This document shows, in pieces, positions 1 to 12,631 of a DNA stretch of 64,000 nt (within the stretch, counting starts at the first letter, position 1; each line of letters opens with the position of its first letter). The notes under the pieces are model-generated. The model searched no databases. It saw only the letters and a program-made list of their open reading frames with translations, and was not told where the DNA came from. This DNA is from Biomphalaria glabrata (lineage: Eukaryota; Mollusca; Gastropoda; Planorbidae): the NCBI RefSeq assembly GCF_947242115.1, contig NC_074711.1, positions 39,461,265-39,525,264 of the forward strand. Reading direction: 5' to 3'. The position numbers were made by a program, and so were the translations under genes.

Positions 1-333
1 TGTCATGTGTTTTTATGAATGTTGTTGGATACTAGACCTACCTAATACATTTCTTGACATTACTGCAGGTTGTAGCTTTAAAACAAATTTTACATATAGG
101 GGCAAAAAACATGAGACATGTTATTTACAATAAAAAAAATATTTTCAACGTTGTAGGAAAATCATATTTTATAAATATATAATTTAATGTAAAGAGTTTC
201 TTTTTTTTTTTTCAAATGTCTTCACTGCTTTGTAATCTAAAGATTACTCAAAGATTGATGATGCACACAAATACATCTTGATTAGTATAGAGTATTGTTT
301 CAAAAATACTTAGTTGTGAAATTTGAATTTCAG

Positions 334-3300
334 GGTGAATGTGATGCAAACCTTCAAACACAAAAAAAAGAAGTTGATGCCCTTAAAGGTAAGATTTTAT
401 GTTGCATATTAAATTTGGTCTAAAGCCAACTTTAAATCCTGTAAATTATACCTACACTGTCATGTCTGATTCTAATGAAAATAATGTTGTTGGCTTTAAT
501 TTAATTTCCATTTAATTAGACTAGCATGATAATTGGAACATTCCAACTCTCCATTTCCGCTTTTTTGGCAAAATAAAGTCTAGCTTATACAAGTGTTCAG
601 CATCATTTATGAAAAATTGCTTCCTTCGGACTGTCGAGTTTTACATGAAAAAGTATAATTTCAACACCCTTTTCTTTTTTTTTTTCAAGAAAAGTCTAAT
701 TTGATCTTTATTAGTCCTTGCTTTTATGGCCCAAGCTTTAAGTAGCAAACATTTTGTTGCCTTTTTCTTTATTGTTATCCTGAGACAAAAGTATTATAAG
801 AACACTTGCAGAAAACTGCATTTTTAATATAATAGATCTATCTTTGTGTTGTTAATCATATGAAAGAAGCTTTTTTTTTAATAAACAAAAGTTTTTAAGC
901 AAAGTACTTTTGGACTGCATGAAGATTTGACTTGAAACTATTTAATTATATTATCAATGTCCTTGATTTCCAAATTGCTTTTTAGTAGCATGTATGCAAA
1001 TGTTTTGTTTGTTTACTTACTTGATGATAAACTCTTTGGCTTTTGAACAAATTGATTTTAATTGGGTACAAAATATAATAATACTTATTAAATGACATTA
1101 ATGAATGCAGACTATGTAGAATCTAATGGTTTAGTAAAAAAAAATAATTATTGTCTGTTTTGGTTATAAATTTATAATAGAAAATGTACAAATATACAGA
1201 TAAATGTATGTAACATTTTTACTTTTTTTTTTTTTTTTTTAAGCTGAAAAAGCTGAATTTGATAAAAAATTGGAAGCTGAAAAAACTAAACCCCAAGTGT
1301 GTGATTTGAAGTAAGTTCTTTCTCATAAGACAATCAGTCATTCATTTATTGTATTGACACATTTTTGTCTGTAAAAATATCACAGTTGAAGATTTTTTTT
1401 AATTTTTTTTTTGCTTGTAAAGATTTAAGCAAATAATAAATAATTGTGCACTTGTCCTTTATAAAAGTTATAGTTAGATATAATATTAAAATAAAATAGT
1501 ATAGCCTGGAGCATTTGTGAAGGTGTTATTACCTTTTTCCTCTGCAAAATGTTTAAAATAGTTTTTATGGTTCTACATTTTTCCTTTTAGCTCAGGTAAG
1601 ATGGAAAGATAACAATCTTCTGTTAAACAGTCCTAACACTAAAATACACCACAATGTAGTATACAGGTTACTAATTGTTTTTTTAACAGAAGGCTGCTGC
1701 TTGATGTGTGTAGCTATTGCTTATTAGGTTACAAGAACTGATGCCTTTCAGTTTTACTAAGTACTCCACGTCATTGAAATTTGGAAACTTAACTCTTTTA
1801 CCAAACCTTGTTGGGACAAACTACATATATATATAGTTTTGTTAAGCTGCATACCTTTTGTTGCTATTTATAAAATTAACTTATATAATGCATGCAATAA
1901 AAAATTGTAAATTAGATTTTCATCTTTTGTCAGATCCTGTTCTGAGCCTCTAAAGCAGATACTAGATATATCCTCTAAACTTACTGGCACAGAACAACTT
2001 AGTAAAGCCCTGACTGAGGCTAAATTAAATGCTGAGGAATTATTGCAAAATGTTCCTAAATAGTAAGTTTTCAATATCTTCATTATCTCATCATATACTT
2101 ATAAAAAAATGTTTTTGGAAAAAGGAGTTGGTTAGGGATATTCTTTTTCGAAGGCTTGCCATCTTTATACCAGTTGCCACATATTGAGTTCACTTTAAAT
2201 GGTTTCATAGATACATAATTCCAGCAAATTGATGGACTTGACCACTGTTAAAGAACTTAGTAGAGCTCTTCATTTCTGTTACTTTTGACCCAGGTAGCAT
2301 ATTTCCCTCTATTGGGGAAAAAAAATCACAAACATTTGTCATCCTTTTTCAGAACTAGAAGATGCCTATCAATAAATAGAACTTGAGATGAATGACAGTA
2401 TAATACATTATATTTTAATTGCTAGAGATGAATAGAAGAATAAAATATTAATACTGACCAACTGTTTAAAAAAAAACAACACTAAATTATAGTAATCATT
2501 CACTGCATACTCAAATGCAGAATAATCACAAGAAAACAAGAAATTTAAAAGCTTTATAAGGATGAACTTTAGCCTTGTGTTATTTGTGTGTGTGTTGTTT
2601 TTTTCACCTTCAGTCATGTATAAAAGATCCTGCGCTTCAATTGGCCAATAAACTCATCAGAATAACTATCATAAAAAATACTTTTAGCTCAATTTGGATC
2701 ATAAAATATTACCTAGATCAAGTCTAGATGTAGTTCCAATGAGACTTGTCCAGTTTGTAAGTTTTCATTTTTTTAAATTCCATAATCCAAAATTAAATGT
2801 TAGTTGTATAAAAATTACTTTGTTTTATATTTAAAGGGTGTGCATTCCTCTTTAATTTTATGCCAAAAAGTAACATTTTCTGAAAATAAAAAAAGTTTTA
2901 TCATAACAGAGTAGTGAAATACATATGAGCGAAATAAATAATTCTCTTGGAACTTTAAAATAATTATGGAGAGAAAGAGTTGTAAACAACAAAATATGCA
3001 GTTAGCTATTGCAAAATGTTCTTTTCAACAAAGAAAATCATCTTGTTTTACAAAACATTATTGAAAAGGGATTAGCTTTGCCCAGCTATTACTATCAGGT
3101 ATTATTCGCTGACTGACAAGCAGGCAGGCAAAGGCACAAAGACATGACACAGCTAAAAAAAAATGAGGAACTATGCTTATATTTTTTTCAACCCCCTCCC
3201 ATAACTACTAAAAAAAAACATCTGTCAGGGTTCTATTCTTGCTTGTCTTTGGCTTGTCTCGTTAGGGGTTACACAATTACTCAATTCCATTAATTAATAC

Positions 3301-6300
3301 TTGCTTGGCTCATTAATGGTTATACAAATAAGAACAATGACTACCAGATACACTTTAACTCCAACTCAGATATCCATGGAAATGCAAATAATACTTTAAT
3401 ACTCAATATACTCAATAAGCACACAGCTATATTAAGTGTCAGTAAATAATACACAAACACCAGTCCAGGAAGTAAACATCCCACCTTCCTGGACCTGGAA
3501 AAAGACCTCACTGACAAACACACTCTCTCGCAAATTCAAAGAAGACTAAATCATTCAGTTCATAACACGTGCAAAACTATTCACATTCATAACCTGGGAG
3601 TACTTAAACAAGGGGATATCAATATCATACAAAAATATCAGATATGACTGTATAGAATCTGGCCCTTGTTGTTTAGAGAAAGAGGGATCCTTAAGGGACT
3701 GCAGGCACGACATGGCCTAAATTGTGCCGATGTGCCTCAAATCAAAATCAAATCAATCAATCAAAAATATCAAAGTAACATATTCACTCTCGCCATACCT
3801 CCCCCTGACACCATCCTGCTTTGTGATTTAATAGTTTAACCTCACAAATTGAATTGACAATAACAGTAAAAAAAAATATCAGGTCTGAAGAAGATATACC
3901 CTTAGCAATTCAGCTTGTGATCGGGCAGTATAGATGAACATATTTTTTACCTCTCGTTTTGTATGAATACAATACTATAAACATACATATAAAAAATCCT
4001 GCTGGACCAAAGTAAAATCAAAGGACATTTGGGCCACTGGCATTCATTAACTACAAACAAATGAAAAAGACAATTAACACAGAATATACTTACAGATAAC
4101 TGTCTTAAGTTGTTATTGTCTATCGATACAGAGACAAAATGAACTCCATTGGTGTAAAAGTGCGGGAATAAGGAAGAGTGGTGCAAAGAGAGAAATGGCA
4201 CAAGGGAAAAATGTTTATCCCCATCTCAATTTAAAGGAAAGTGTGCCTTGAAGGGCATGTAAATACGTTTATCAATCTGCTTTTTTTTTGTTATTGCTGT
4301 GTAATATCACTGTGGTGAGGAAATAAGTGGTATCCCCAAGTTGTGTGCTATTAAAATGAGTAGAAACAGGCTTAGTTTCACAAATTCTAATGTCTCTAAG
4401 GTCCTCTTGATTTCATGGTTTTAAGGTCCTGCCGGTGTTTCAAATGTAAATCATTTGGCCCTTGAGCATATTATTGCATAAACCACCCCTTAGCTGTTAC
4501 AGTTGAATTTGCCACTGATCTTAAGGGTCACTTTGGGACAAGGTATACCAAGCATGTGTTAGCACCCGCTAACATATTATATTGTTTTGTAATCTCTGAA
4601 TAGACCAAAAGAAATAGCAAGTGTCAGGTTCATTAGAAATTATGTGAAGTTTTATGCGAAATAATAGATTTTGAGGCCAGGAACAGAAATGTACATCCTG
4701 TGGCGATGGGTGTCTGACATAGGCTTAGGCCCATAAATCATGACCATTTGGGGCCCACATGGGCCCTTGGGGATGACACCAAAATGAAAAAAATAATTGC
4801 ACTTTTGTAAAAAATTGATTTAAACATTTAAATGTAAAAAGCTCCATCAAATGTCCTAAGTATTAGACCAAACTGTATATGAACTTCAAAATATCAATTT
4901 CCAGTTTTCTACTGGAGCCTGTGTACCAGAAGCTTAAATCTAAGGAGCTGCTTTCAATATGTTTATTTTAATGGTGGCTAGCCCTAATAATGTGTTTGTG
5001 GTGACAATTGTTGATATTAAAACCATTGAAAGTAACAGGAATTGGAGTGGGGATGGAGGAAGAAAGAGTTAAGGGAAATATGGATGTGTTGCACAGAAAA
5101 ATGAGGGGAGACCATGACAAGTACCTCTATAGGGATAGGCATGATGGTGACGAATTAAAATTTCTTCACAGCTGCTAGTTATTTAACTTTCTCAAATTTC
5201 AATCTGTTACTTTTTTTTGTGCATAAAAAAAGAACAAGCAATTTTATTTTAGCTCTGCTCTTGGTAAATTTAGATCTAGATCTAGACTTTACATTAATAA
5301 AAGCAAGCAAAATAAACAGCATAAAATCAATAAATATGTTCAATTTTTTTGAAATATAGGAATTAATGGCGAGACCAATTTGGGAAGGAGTTTTATATTG
5401 TTTTGTAATCTCCGAATAGACCAAAAGAAATAGCAATCATAGTCATTTCTAGGTTTTCCATATTTTTGAGAACCAGAAATCTGCAGAATTGGCTGAACTA
5501 ATGCTCCAAGTAATGAAAAAACTCCCATTTATCTTAAACTGCCAGGCCAAGGCTATGATGGTGCTTCCAATATGTGTGGATAGTACATTTGCCTTTATGC
5601 ATTGCTTCAACAAAAGCTGTTGCTCGCACACTATGTTGAAACCAATCATTATCTTGATGGTCTTGATTATGTTCACCGTGCTAACCACAATTGGTCTTAA
5701 ATGATTCCATCAGCTGGGTTGAAGATGTTTCTGATTCCTGTTACTCTGTATGTGAGTATGTTTTTGTTTTTCACTCACAGCATCTCAAGATGGGCACTTC
5801 TTGAATGTAAAAGGAAGAGCATAGTTTATAGGACACTCCAAAAATTGTACCTCACAGGGTGTTCATCAAAGAATGATGCTGTAACAGCAATGAGACCATA
5901 TATTTTGATTTACTAAAGCTGTTATCTCAAATTACTTTGTGTTCCCCTAAGGAAAAAGAACGCCTGAAAGCTGCAGCATTCATTAATATAGTTCTGCTTA
6001 TTCTTGAGTACAAAATTGTAAGTGCAATCAACCTTGTTGTGTTGTAAACAAAACAGAAACTCAACTGGAGAAGATCTAAAATGAAGTAAGTCATTTGAGA
6101 AATGACTTTGAGAGTGTAAAAATGAGACAGCTGAAGTAGCTCCATCTAGGTGTGTTGATCCAGATTTTTTGCTCAACACGATTGCAGAAAGTTAAAAGGC
6201 GACTTGATGAGTCTAATTCAAGATGCAGAGAAGATTTTCAACCAACATATTTGATTGAATTATCGATGTCATTGTTTCTCAGTTACTTGACAAATTTCAT

Positions 6301-8098
6301 GGGTTTGAGTTGCAAAGTTTCATTTCAAGTGCAAATGTTAGAGAGTTATATGATGCCACTCTTCTTGTAGTCTCAACTGACCCTTGATGATAGTGCCATA
6401 GAATATTGTTCAGAGAAGAAACCCTTCAAAGAAGCATTCCATAAAGGCATCATGTCATTCTTGAAGTTTTAATTGATAAAAAATGAATATTAAATCTATT
6501 ACTGTTAAACAATGGACATAAAACTAGATAATAGTTTTTATCAATGGTTAAATAGTTTTACACAGAAGTATTTTCATAATGGAAATGTGGATAATGGGGG
6601 AAAACAATTATTTGTTTGTTCATTTGCAACACCTTAAGTCATTTGATTCTGTTAAGAAGTTGTAGAAACATTGGCTTTTAAGACACTATTACTTGTATGC
6701 AGTCCTAACTGAATCAAACGTAAATGTACCGATATATATCCAGCGGCTTAATTTTTTATTTTTGTTGTCACGCACCAAATTTGTCTTGTTGGGGGGGGGG
6801 GGGGGGAAGATATTCTTGAACCCAGCCCACTGATACCTTGCTATGCCACTGAATAATAGATGTATATTTTTTTAATCAGATATTAGAGAAAATAATAATT
6901 TCAGAGTGTTGAGTGTTTTATACTTTAACATGCAACAGATGTTATTAGAATGTTCCTTGTTTTATTAACATGTTTTAAAATTTTTTATTTTTTTTCGAAA
7001 CAGCCAAGCACCACAACAACAAGCTGGTAAGAAAATTTCTTTTTTCATCTTTTAACTTTTCTAATTTATACAATAGTAACAGATAACTGATTTTCCTTAA
7101 GCTTCATCTCAAACGAAACATAAAAGAAAGCTCACCAAAAGATTTATTGCTCATAAATGTTTAATAGCTCTGTAGATCAGTTTTCAAGTTATTCTGCAGT
7201 AAGATCTAAGATAGTTATTTCATTGATTTTCTGTGACTCATTTTTCTATTTCAATTATCACTACCAGTGTTTAAAATCTATTGAAATCAATAGAGTGTAG
7301 GCCACTAAAATATTGAAAATTATTACATTTTCCTCTAGAAGGTGGTACACATTTTATTTGATTTATTTAGTACCTTGAAAAATATAGATTTTTCTCAAGC
7401 AGAATATTTGTACATATTTTATTTGGCGTTTAGTACTGTGTTTCAGATTATCTATTTACAACTTGTTTTGGTTACATTATACCCACAGACTCAAATATAC
7501 ATGTCTGTGCGTTCAGAACAATACTAAACTAATATGTTTAAACTTTTACTACTCTTGATTGGTGTTTTGTTAAATTCGTGCATTATATAAATGCACTTAA
7601 TTACATATTGTCATCTAATGCTAAATGACTATCACTTTGGTAAAACTAATACATTTAACAGTTTCATTCTATCAATGGATGAAAAGACTTGTAAAAACAA
7701 GGTAGTAACTGTATACCAAGTATTTTTCAGTGTAGTTCCATGTTGTTGTTTTTCTCTTCATGTTAACTATTTAATCCTGAGCTGTTGTTTTCTGTTAGTC
7801 TATAATCTATTATTAGATATATTTTAAAATATTCTTTTAAATACAAAATTATTTAGCTATTTATATTTTTACTTTTAAAAGTAATTATAATTACAAGCTG
7901 TATTAAAACTTATGATTTATGAAAATCTTTCAAGATAAAGTTTGTAAAATCAGCTCCTACAATATGCTAAGGATTATAAGTTGTATGATATCTATATTCT
8001 GCTCTGGTGGGTGTTTTAATAATGTTTCTAGAAGCTGATACTTAAATATTGTGGTGCTTCCTATTGAAATGCACAATAATATATTTTCAGGTAACTGA
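334..8098 (+). CDS. Unrecognised coiled-coil protein, C-terminal part (5 exons, 5' end outside window or unseen)
   Basis: Exons 334-388, 1244-1310, 1934-2062, 7004-7026 and 8091-8098 join with consistent phase through AG/GT sites and end in TGA at 8096-8098, giving 93 visible C-terminal residues. The first 40 or so are charged and heptad-like (KKEVDALKAEKAEFDKKLEA), typical of a coiled coil. Three cysteines (in GECD, QVCDLK and SCSEP) and a helical stretch follow (EPLKQILDISSKLTGTEQL), and the end is short and glutamine-rich (YQAPQQQAGN). I do not recognise the family. Golgi or plasma-membrane coiled-coil proteins of the GOLM1/PLVAP type have this general look, but nothing specific supports that. 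The start lies upstream of 334 and was not found in 1-333. The 4.9 kb intron before the fourth exon carries transposon debris. Frame continuity over five exons makes a real gene likely; the function is unknown. Confidence 0.6.
3223..3810. mobile_element. Possible solo LTR (fossil), with a nested SINE-like tail
   Basis: The 588-bp segment begins TGTCAGGG and ends CCCCTGACA, the TG...CA inverted ends usual for LTRs. It is flanked by near-identical 5-mers, ACATC before and CCATC after, as expected for a target duplication. No internal coding region adjoins it, so it would be a solo LTR; family undetermined (Gypsy or BEL/Pao are the usual candidates). About 3655-3770 looks like a separate repeat tail ending in AATCAATCAATCAA. 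A short TIR DNA element is the alternative. Confidence 0.4.
3640..3775 (+). repeat. SINE-like 3' tail with ATCA simple repeat
   Basis: A GC-richer stretch (GGGACTGCAGGCACGACATG, then GTGCCGATGTGCCTCAAATC) ends in a short AATCAATCAATCAA run. A body followed by a tetranucleotide tail is typical of SINE or LINE 3' ends. I recall similar tails as common in gastropods but cannot name the family. It lies inside the possible solo LTR. Confidence 0.4.
4574..5436. repeat. 45-bp direct repeats flanking about 770 bp inside the hAT remnant
   Basis: About 45 bases around 4574-4621 (core GAATAGACCAAAAGAAATAG) recur at 5392-5436 with one or two differences. The repeats bound about 770 bp with no recognised coding content. 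Either a second insertion or a local duplication split the hAT remnant. Confidence 0.5.
5380..6480 (+). pseudogene. Decayed hAT transposase (DUF4371/zf-MYM-like type)
   Basis: Fragments of a hAT transposase can be read in several frames. Around 5535-5580 one frame gives GQGYDGASNMCG, the hallmark of DUF4371-type transposases (RGQGYDGAxNMxG). Downstream, 5760-5900 gives SISRWALLEC and then SSKNDAVTAM, matching the family's later 'RWxxL' and 'TRWSSxxDAV' blocks. Stops and frame changes between blocks show it is dead. Further weak similarity continues to about 6450. It lies in an intron of the coiled-coil gene on the same strand. Terminal repeats were not found. Confidence 0.6.
6791..6806 (+). 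repeat. Poly-G run (16 G)
   Basis: Sixteen consecutive G in the last long intron of the coiled-coil gene. The window holds similar runs at 10971-10987 and 35244-35260, against a background with very low GC. Confidence 0.9.
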
Positions 8099-11000
8099 GA
8101 GCTCCAGGTAACTTGGGTAAGTTTTTGTTCATTTGTTAACTATGTACCAAAAGTCTAGACTTAAAAGGTATCCCAAAAAGTAGTCATCAAGACACCTTTA
8201 AAATAATTGTTGCATTACTATTCAATTCAATTCTTTTGAAAAAACATGTGCTCTAACAAGTCCAGTCAATATAAAGTGTCCTTGACTGACAAAATAAATT
8301 GTCACAAATTTAAATAAAAAATTCAGAAAATGAAAAAAGCTGAAAATTTCCTTTTTTTTTTCCCCAAGTGATTAGTTTTGTCAATTTTCATCACACAAAT
8401 AAAATTTATAGTTATGAGATGAAATAATATTTATTGTTATGAGATGAAATAATATTTATAGTTATGAGATGAAATAATATTTATAGTTATGAGATGAAAT
8501 AACATTTATAGTTATGAGATGAAATAATATTTATAGTTATGAGATGAATAGTATTCCCTTACACCTTAAGGAGATGGTGAAGAATAGTTCACATATTTTT
8601 AGGGCCAACAGTTAGCTAGTTAACATGTAATCTGCACAACACCTTATTGCCTTTGCCTCCTTTCCTAACTCCGCTCCTCAAACACTCAGAAGGCACTGTA
8701 GTACACTGAAGTCAAAAGTATGTCCCAGGTATGCTTACCTGAGACTTGCTGGCCTCCCTCAATCTTAGAACAACTATGGTTCATCTTGTAGAAGAAACGA
8801 GACGCAAGCCTGGGCATTATTTATAGTCGGATTGATGTCGCCCCCCACTCTCCATGCTGCTGATGTGTCCAAAGGACTGGCAAATATCTTATGCAGTTTG
8901 GGATCACTAACCCCTCAGCAAAACTCCTATTAGAGACATTGTATTGCTTCTTCTCTCTTCTAGTATTTCAATTTAAAATTATGTCACTGCAGTGTTACTT
9001 TTAAGTTGTTTGAATTGTTAATTTCTGGTTTGTTTCATTAGATGAGAATTACATTCTTGTAGTGCTCTTGCTATTAATTTTTTCCTCCTTTTTCAGAACA
9101 TTATTTGGATAAGATGACTGTAAAAATGGAACTTTTGTTATAACTTATTCATTTTTAAATGTATGAATGTGCTAAATTAATGGTGCAAGCAAATACTATC
9201 ATCCCCTATGAACTACCAGCCTACTATTGATAGAAGAATCTCAATACATTACGGTACACATGTATTATCATTTTGTTTCTTATGACAAAATTCAGAGATG
9301 CAGCAACAAATGTTTTGTGTTACTCTTCTGATAACATTGCTGTATTTTTCTTCTCTTAACTGAACAAACATTTATCTTAATAGCAACATCTGGTCAGAAG
9401 TATTATATTGATTTGTCCCATCTTGCTTTGTCCTCACCATTTAAAAAAAAAATTCTTAGTAAGCCAACTTATTTTTTTCTTAATAGCCTTTGGTTTTGGA
9501 GGGCATAAAACAAATTCAATGCAGAGTCTGTCCTCTTTCTGAGTCTGTCCTCTTACTGGAGGGCTATATTGATTTTTAAAAAATGTTCTGGGTGATATTG
9601 CGTAGAGTAATGTATGGTGTCTACATTAAATTATACACTTTTGATTAACCTTTCATGTGTTGATGGTAATGTTGAACCTCAGAGTAGGGCTTGTACCTTT
9701 AATTTACAACACTTTTTATCTGGTTTTGTTTTTTTAAAGAGGGTAATTTTTTGTTTTGTGTTGCCAAAAGAAAGTATGGTAAAGTAGTTCTCTAATGGTA
9801 TAAAAAGGTTGTTCAGATAAATATTCTTGGGTTTCTTAATTTAATTAGAATAAAAATAGTTAATCCTTTAATAATACCAGAACCTGTGTATCCTCTTTGT
9901 TGAATGTTAATCTAAAAACTGTTGATATTTACTCAACTTGTTCAGATTGATCAATTGCTGCATAATATTCTGTTTTAAGAACAATTTAAATATGTGATCC
10001 ATTACCTCCAAATGAGTCTTATTGCCTATTGCACCTTGACATATTTTAGGGATTTAAAAAAAATATCAGAGAGCTGTCATAGAAAATGACATGCATAAGC
10101 TCATTTCTCGAACAAAGTTAACGAATTTACATGTAATTTTTTTAAAAAGCACTCTTGACTATTTACAAAATATTTATTTCTAGAACCAAAAATAAAATTG
10201 TCATTTATACACTTCAGTGCCTAAAGGGTTTGGGAAATAAGAATTGCTGACAGCTGGTATATACTCAAATCACAATATCTGTTGAAAAAGGCAAGATTTG
10301 ACAGCATTTCATATTGCATTCTTCTCATCTCTGATTCTAGGATTTATTCTTATAATTTAAGAACCTATAACTAGTATAGGAATGTGGTGGCTACCACACG
10401 TAGTGGTCACTTGTTCAAATCCTTGTGACATGGGATTTCAAATTTAATGGTAACATGAAACCTTGTTAACCATTGGCAAAAAAAAAAAAACATGCAACAT
10501 TTTCTTTCTCAGCAACCATGAAGTCTCCAATGTTGATTGATTGTTTTTTTTTTATTCTTTTAAAATACGACTCATTTAGTGGTGATAGGTCCATATGAAC
10601 AATCATTAAGTGACCATATTATACTATACTTTTATATGTATAGTTCTTTAATAAAAGTAATTCTAACATTTGGGTGAAACAGCTTTATTTAATTCTCATA
10701 GACATAGCCCACTGTGATTTTTGCAGTCATTATTTGCATCAGTTTCATTAGAGTAAAAAAAAAAATGTCTCAGTCCAGTTGTTACTACTATAAAGTAAAT
10801 AAAAACTGTCTCTTAGGAGAAAATATAGTATTTGTATATCTATATAATCATGATTTTTCATCTTTCTATCCAGTTTTTGTTGCATGTATAAAAGTCTCTA
10901 AACTCTTTTAGTGCAAATTATTTTGATGTAGTTTTCCAAGATGAATGAACACACATTTTCAAGGGAATATGGGGGGGGGGGGGGGGGAGAATTACTAAAA

Positions 11001-12430
11001 CTAACATAACTTTTTTATTTTATTAAATAATCTAACATTTGATTTTGTTTTAAAGGAAAATGAATGGGCTACAAATATTTGATAAATAAAAGGAATTATT
11101 CTAGAAAATTATTTTTCATTAATTTTAAACTGAGCACAGAAAAAGAAAACATTTTTAAATTTCATTAAAAAATCAATATACTGAAAGATTTAACCTTTTA
11201 ATTAAATATTTAATCCATAAATATTTAAAAATCACAATACCAAACACATTTAATGACTTCAAATTTCATAAAAGATGAACAATTGCACTAAGACATTGTA
11301 TTTACATTTTTCTGGTCCCAGGAAATTAACTAAAAAAGAGGAACCACTAACGCTGCACTGAAAGAGTTAAGAAGGCTTTTAACACCACTTAAAAATTTTA
11401 GTTTATCTATTGATATGCAATCCCTAAGTTCATTACTTAGATGTTTACTGTATTTTTCTTAAATCCTTTGTTCTAGTATTTGTTTTAAAGTGGTGATATG
11501 AATTAGGAATCTGCTGAAGATTTATCATTTTACTTTTAAAAAATCATTCATATTTGTGCCAGATTTAATTGCTTTTTTTTTTTTTTTTACTAACAAAAAA
11601 AAAATGCTTATATATTTATAAAAGTATATTTATATATATATATATATATGTAAGTGTATTCTGATCAATCATTAAGAAATCACATTCCAATTTTTAATAA
11701 CAAATTTTGTAAATGTTTTATTTTGCCTCAAAGTGATCAAATTGTGCCTTTGTTGTTTAGTTTTTTTTACTGCTGATCTTATCTGTGTTATCTTTTTTTT
11801 TGACATTTGAAAGTATTAAACCTCTGAGGCACTTACAATATGTAGACTATAACAAATACAGTAACGGTAATGTTGCCTTAAGTTTTTTGTTTAAAGCAGT
11901 GTTGTTGTTTTTTTAAACAATTGATTTACATGAACATTAATGTGCTCAAACACAACCATTTTATAACAGTGGTACTTGGGGGAGGGGGGGGGGATAAAAT
12001 TAGTAATTGATTTGCATTCTTTTCTTGCAGTTTGAATGCAAAGATATTTAGATATTGAAATCACAAGATTAATCATTCCAGCTTAATACTAAATTGGTTT
12101 AAATTTGATACAAAAAATTTCAAAAGTGACCATTTATAAGAATTTATTTTATATTACATTTATTTATATTACCAGTTTTACCTCTTAGAATGCAAATTTC
12201 CTTACCATTGTTGTCTTTGATTACAGCGAGGCTACATTCCTCTTGATGTTGAATGTATTAATTTTATATTTAGAGGGAGTAATACTTATGGTAATTTTTT
12301 TTTTCTTTTTCTACTTTTTTTTTTTAATAACTTGAAATATTCACATTGATGTACACTGCTATGTAATTGCTATTTGTTACATTTAATATTAGTTTTGTAA
12401 AATAAATATTTCTTAAGAAGAGTGTTGGTT
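8099..12430 (+). other. Probable long 3' UTR / non-coding stretch
   Basis: No credible coding exon is seen between the stop at 8098 and the end of the convergent GTPBP3 gene. The stretch has the 25-bp tandem array, a GC-richer segment at about 8630-8950 that looks like an old repeat, a run of 17 G at 10971-10987 and an AT microsatellite near 11633. An AATAAA with a T/GT-rich stretch after it at about 12401-12430 is a plausible polyadenylation site. This would make the 3' UTR about 4.3 kb; earlier AATAAA sites could end it sooner. Confidence 0.4.
8405..8550 (+). repeat. 25-bp tandem repeat, about six copies
   Basis: The unit GTTATGAGATGAAATAATAT plus TTATA starts at 8411, 8436, 8461, 8486, 8511 and 8536, an exact 25-bp spacing with one or two substitutions. 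The copies are nearly identical, so the array is young. It lies in the probable 3' UTR of the coiled-coil gene. Confidence 0.9.
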
Positions 12431-12631
12431 GTTTTGGTTTCAAAGGTGCTTTCAACTTGAGCATAGCATTAAAATCCTTATATTAAACATTAATGTAGCG
12501 CATTGCACACTGTTGATCCATTACATGGTTATATTCGAAATTCAATCGATATTTGTAGTTATTATTCTACACATTTCACAGATAAAATTTAACCCAAATG
12601 AAACAAGAGAAAGACATTTTCATTTTATAAT

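Noticed and set aside
7342-7827. Two plus-strand open frames with hydrophobic products
   Set aside because: AT-rich intron sequence giving Phe/Leu/Ile-rich translations by chance; no splice support and no family resemblance.
8405-8550. CRISPR-like array
   Set aside because: The repeats are head to tail with no spacers; this is a minisatellite in animal DNA.
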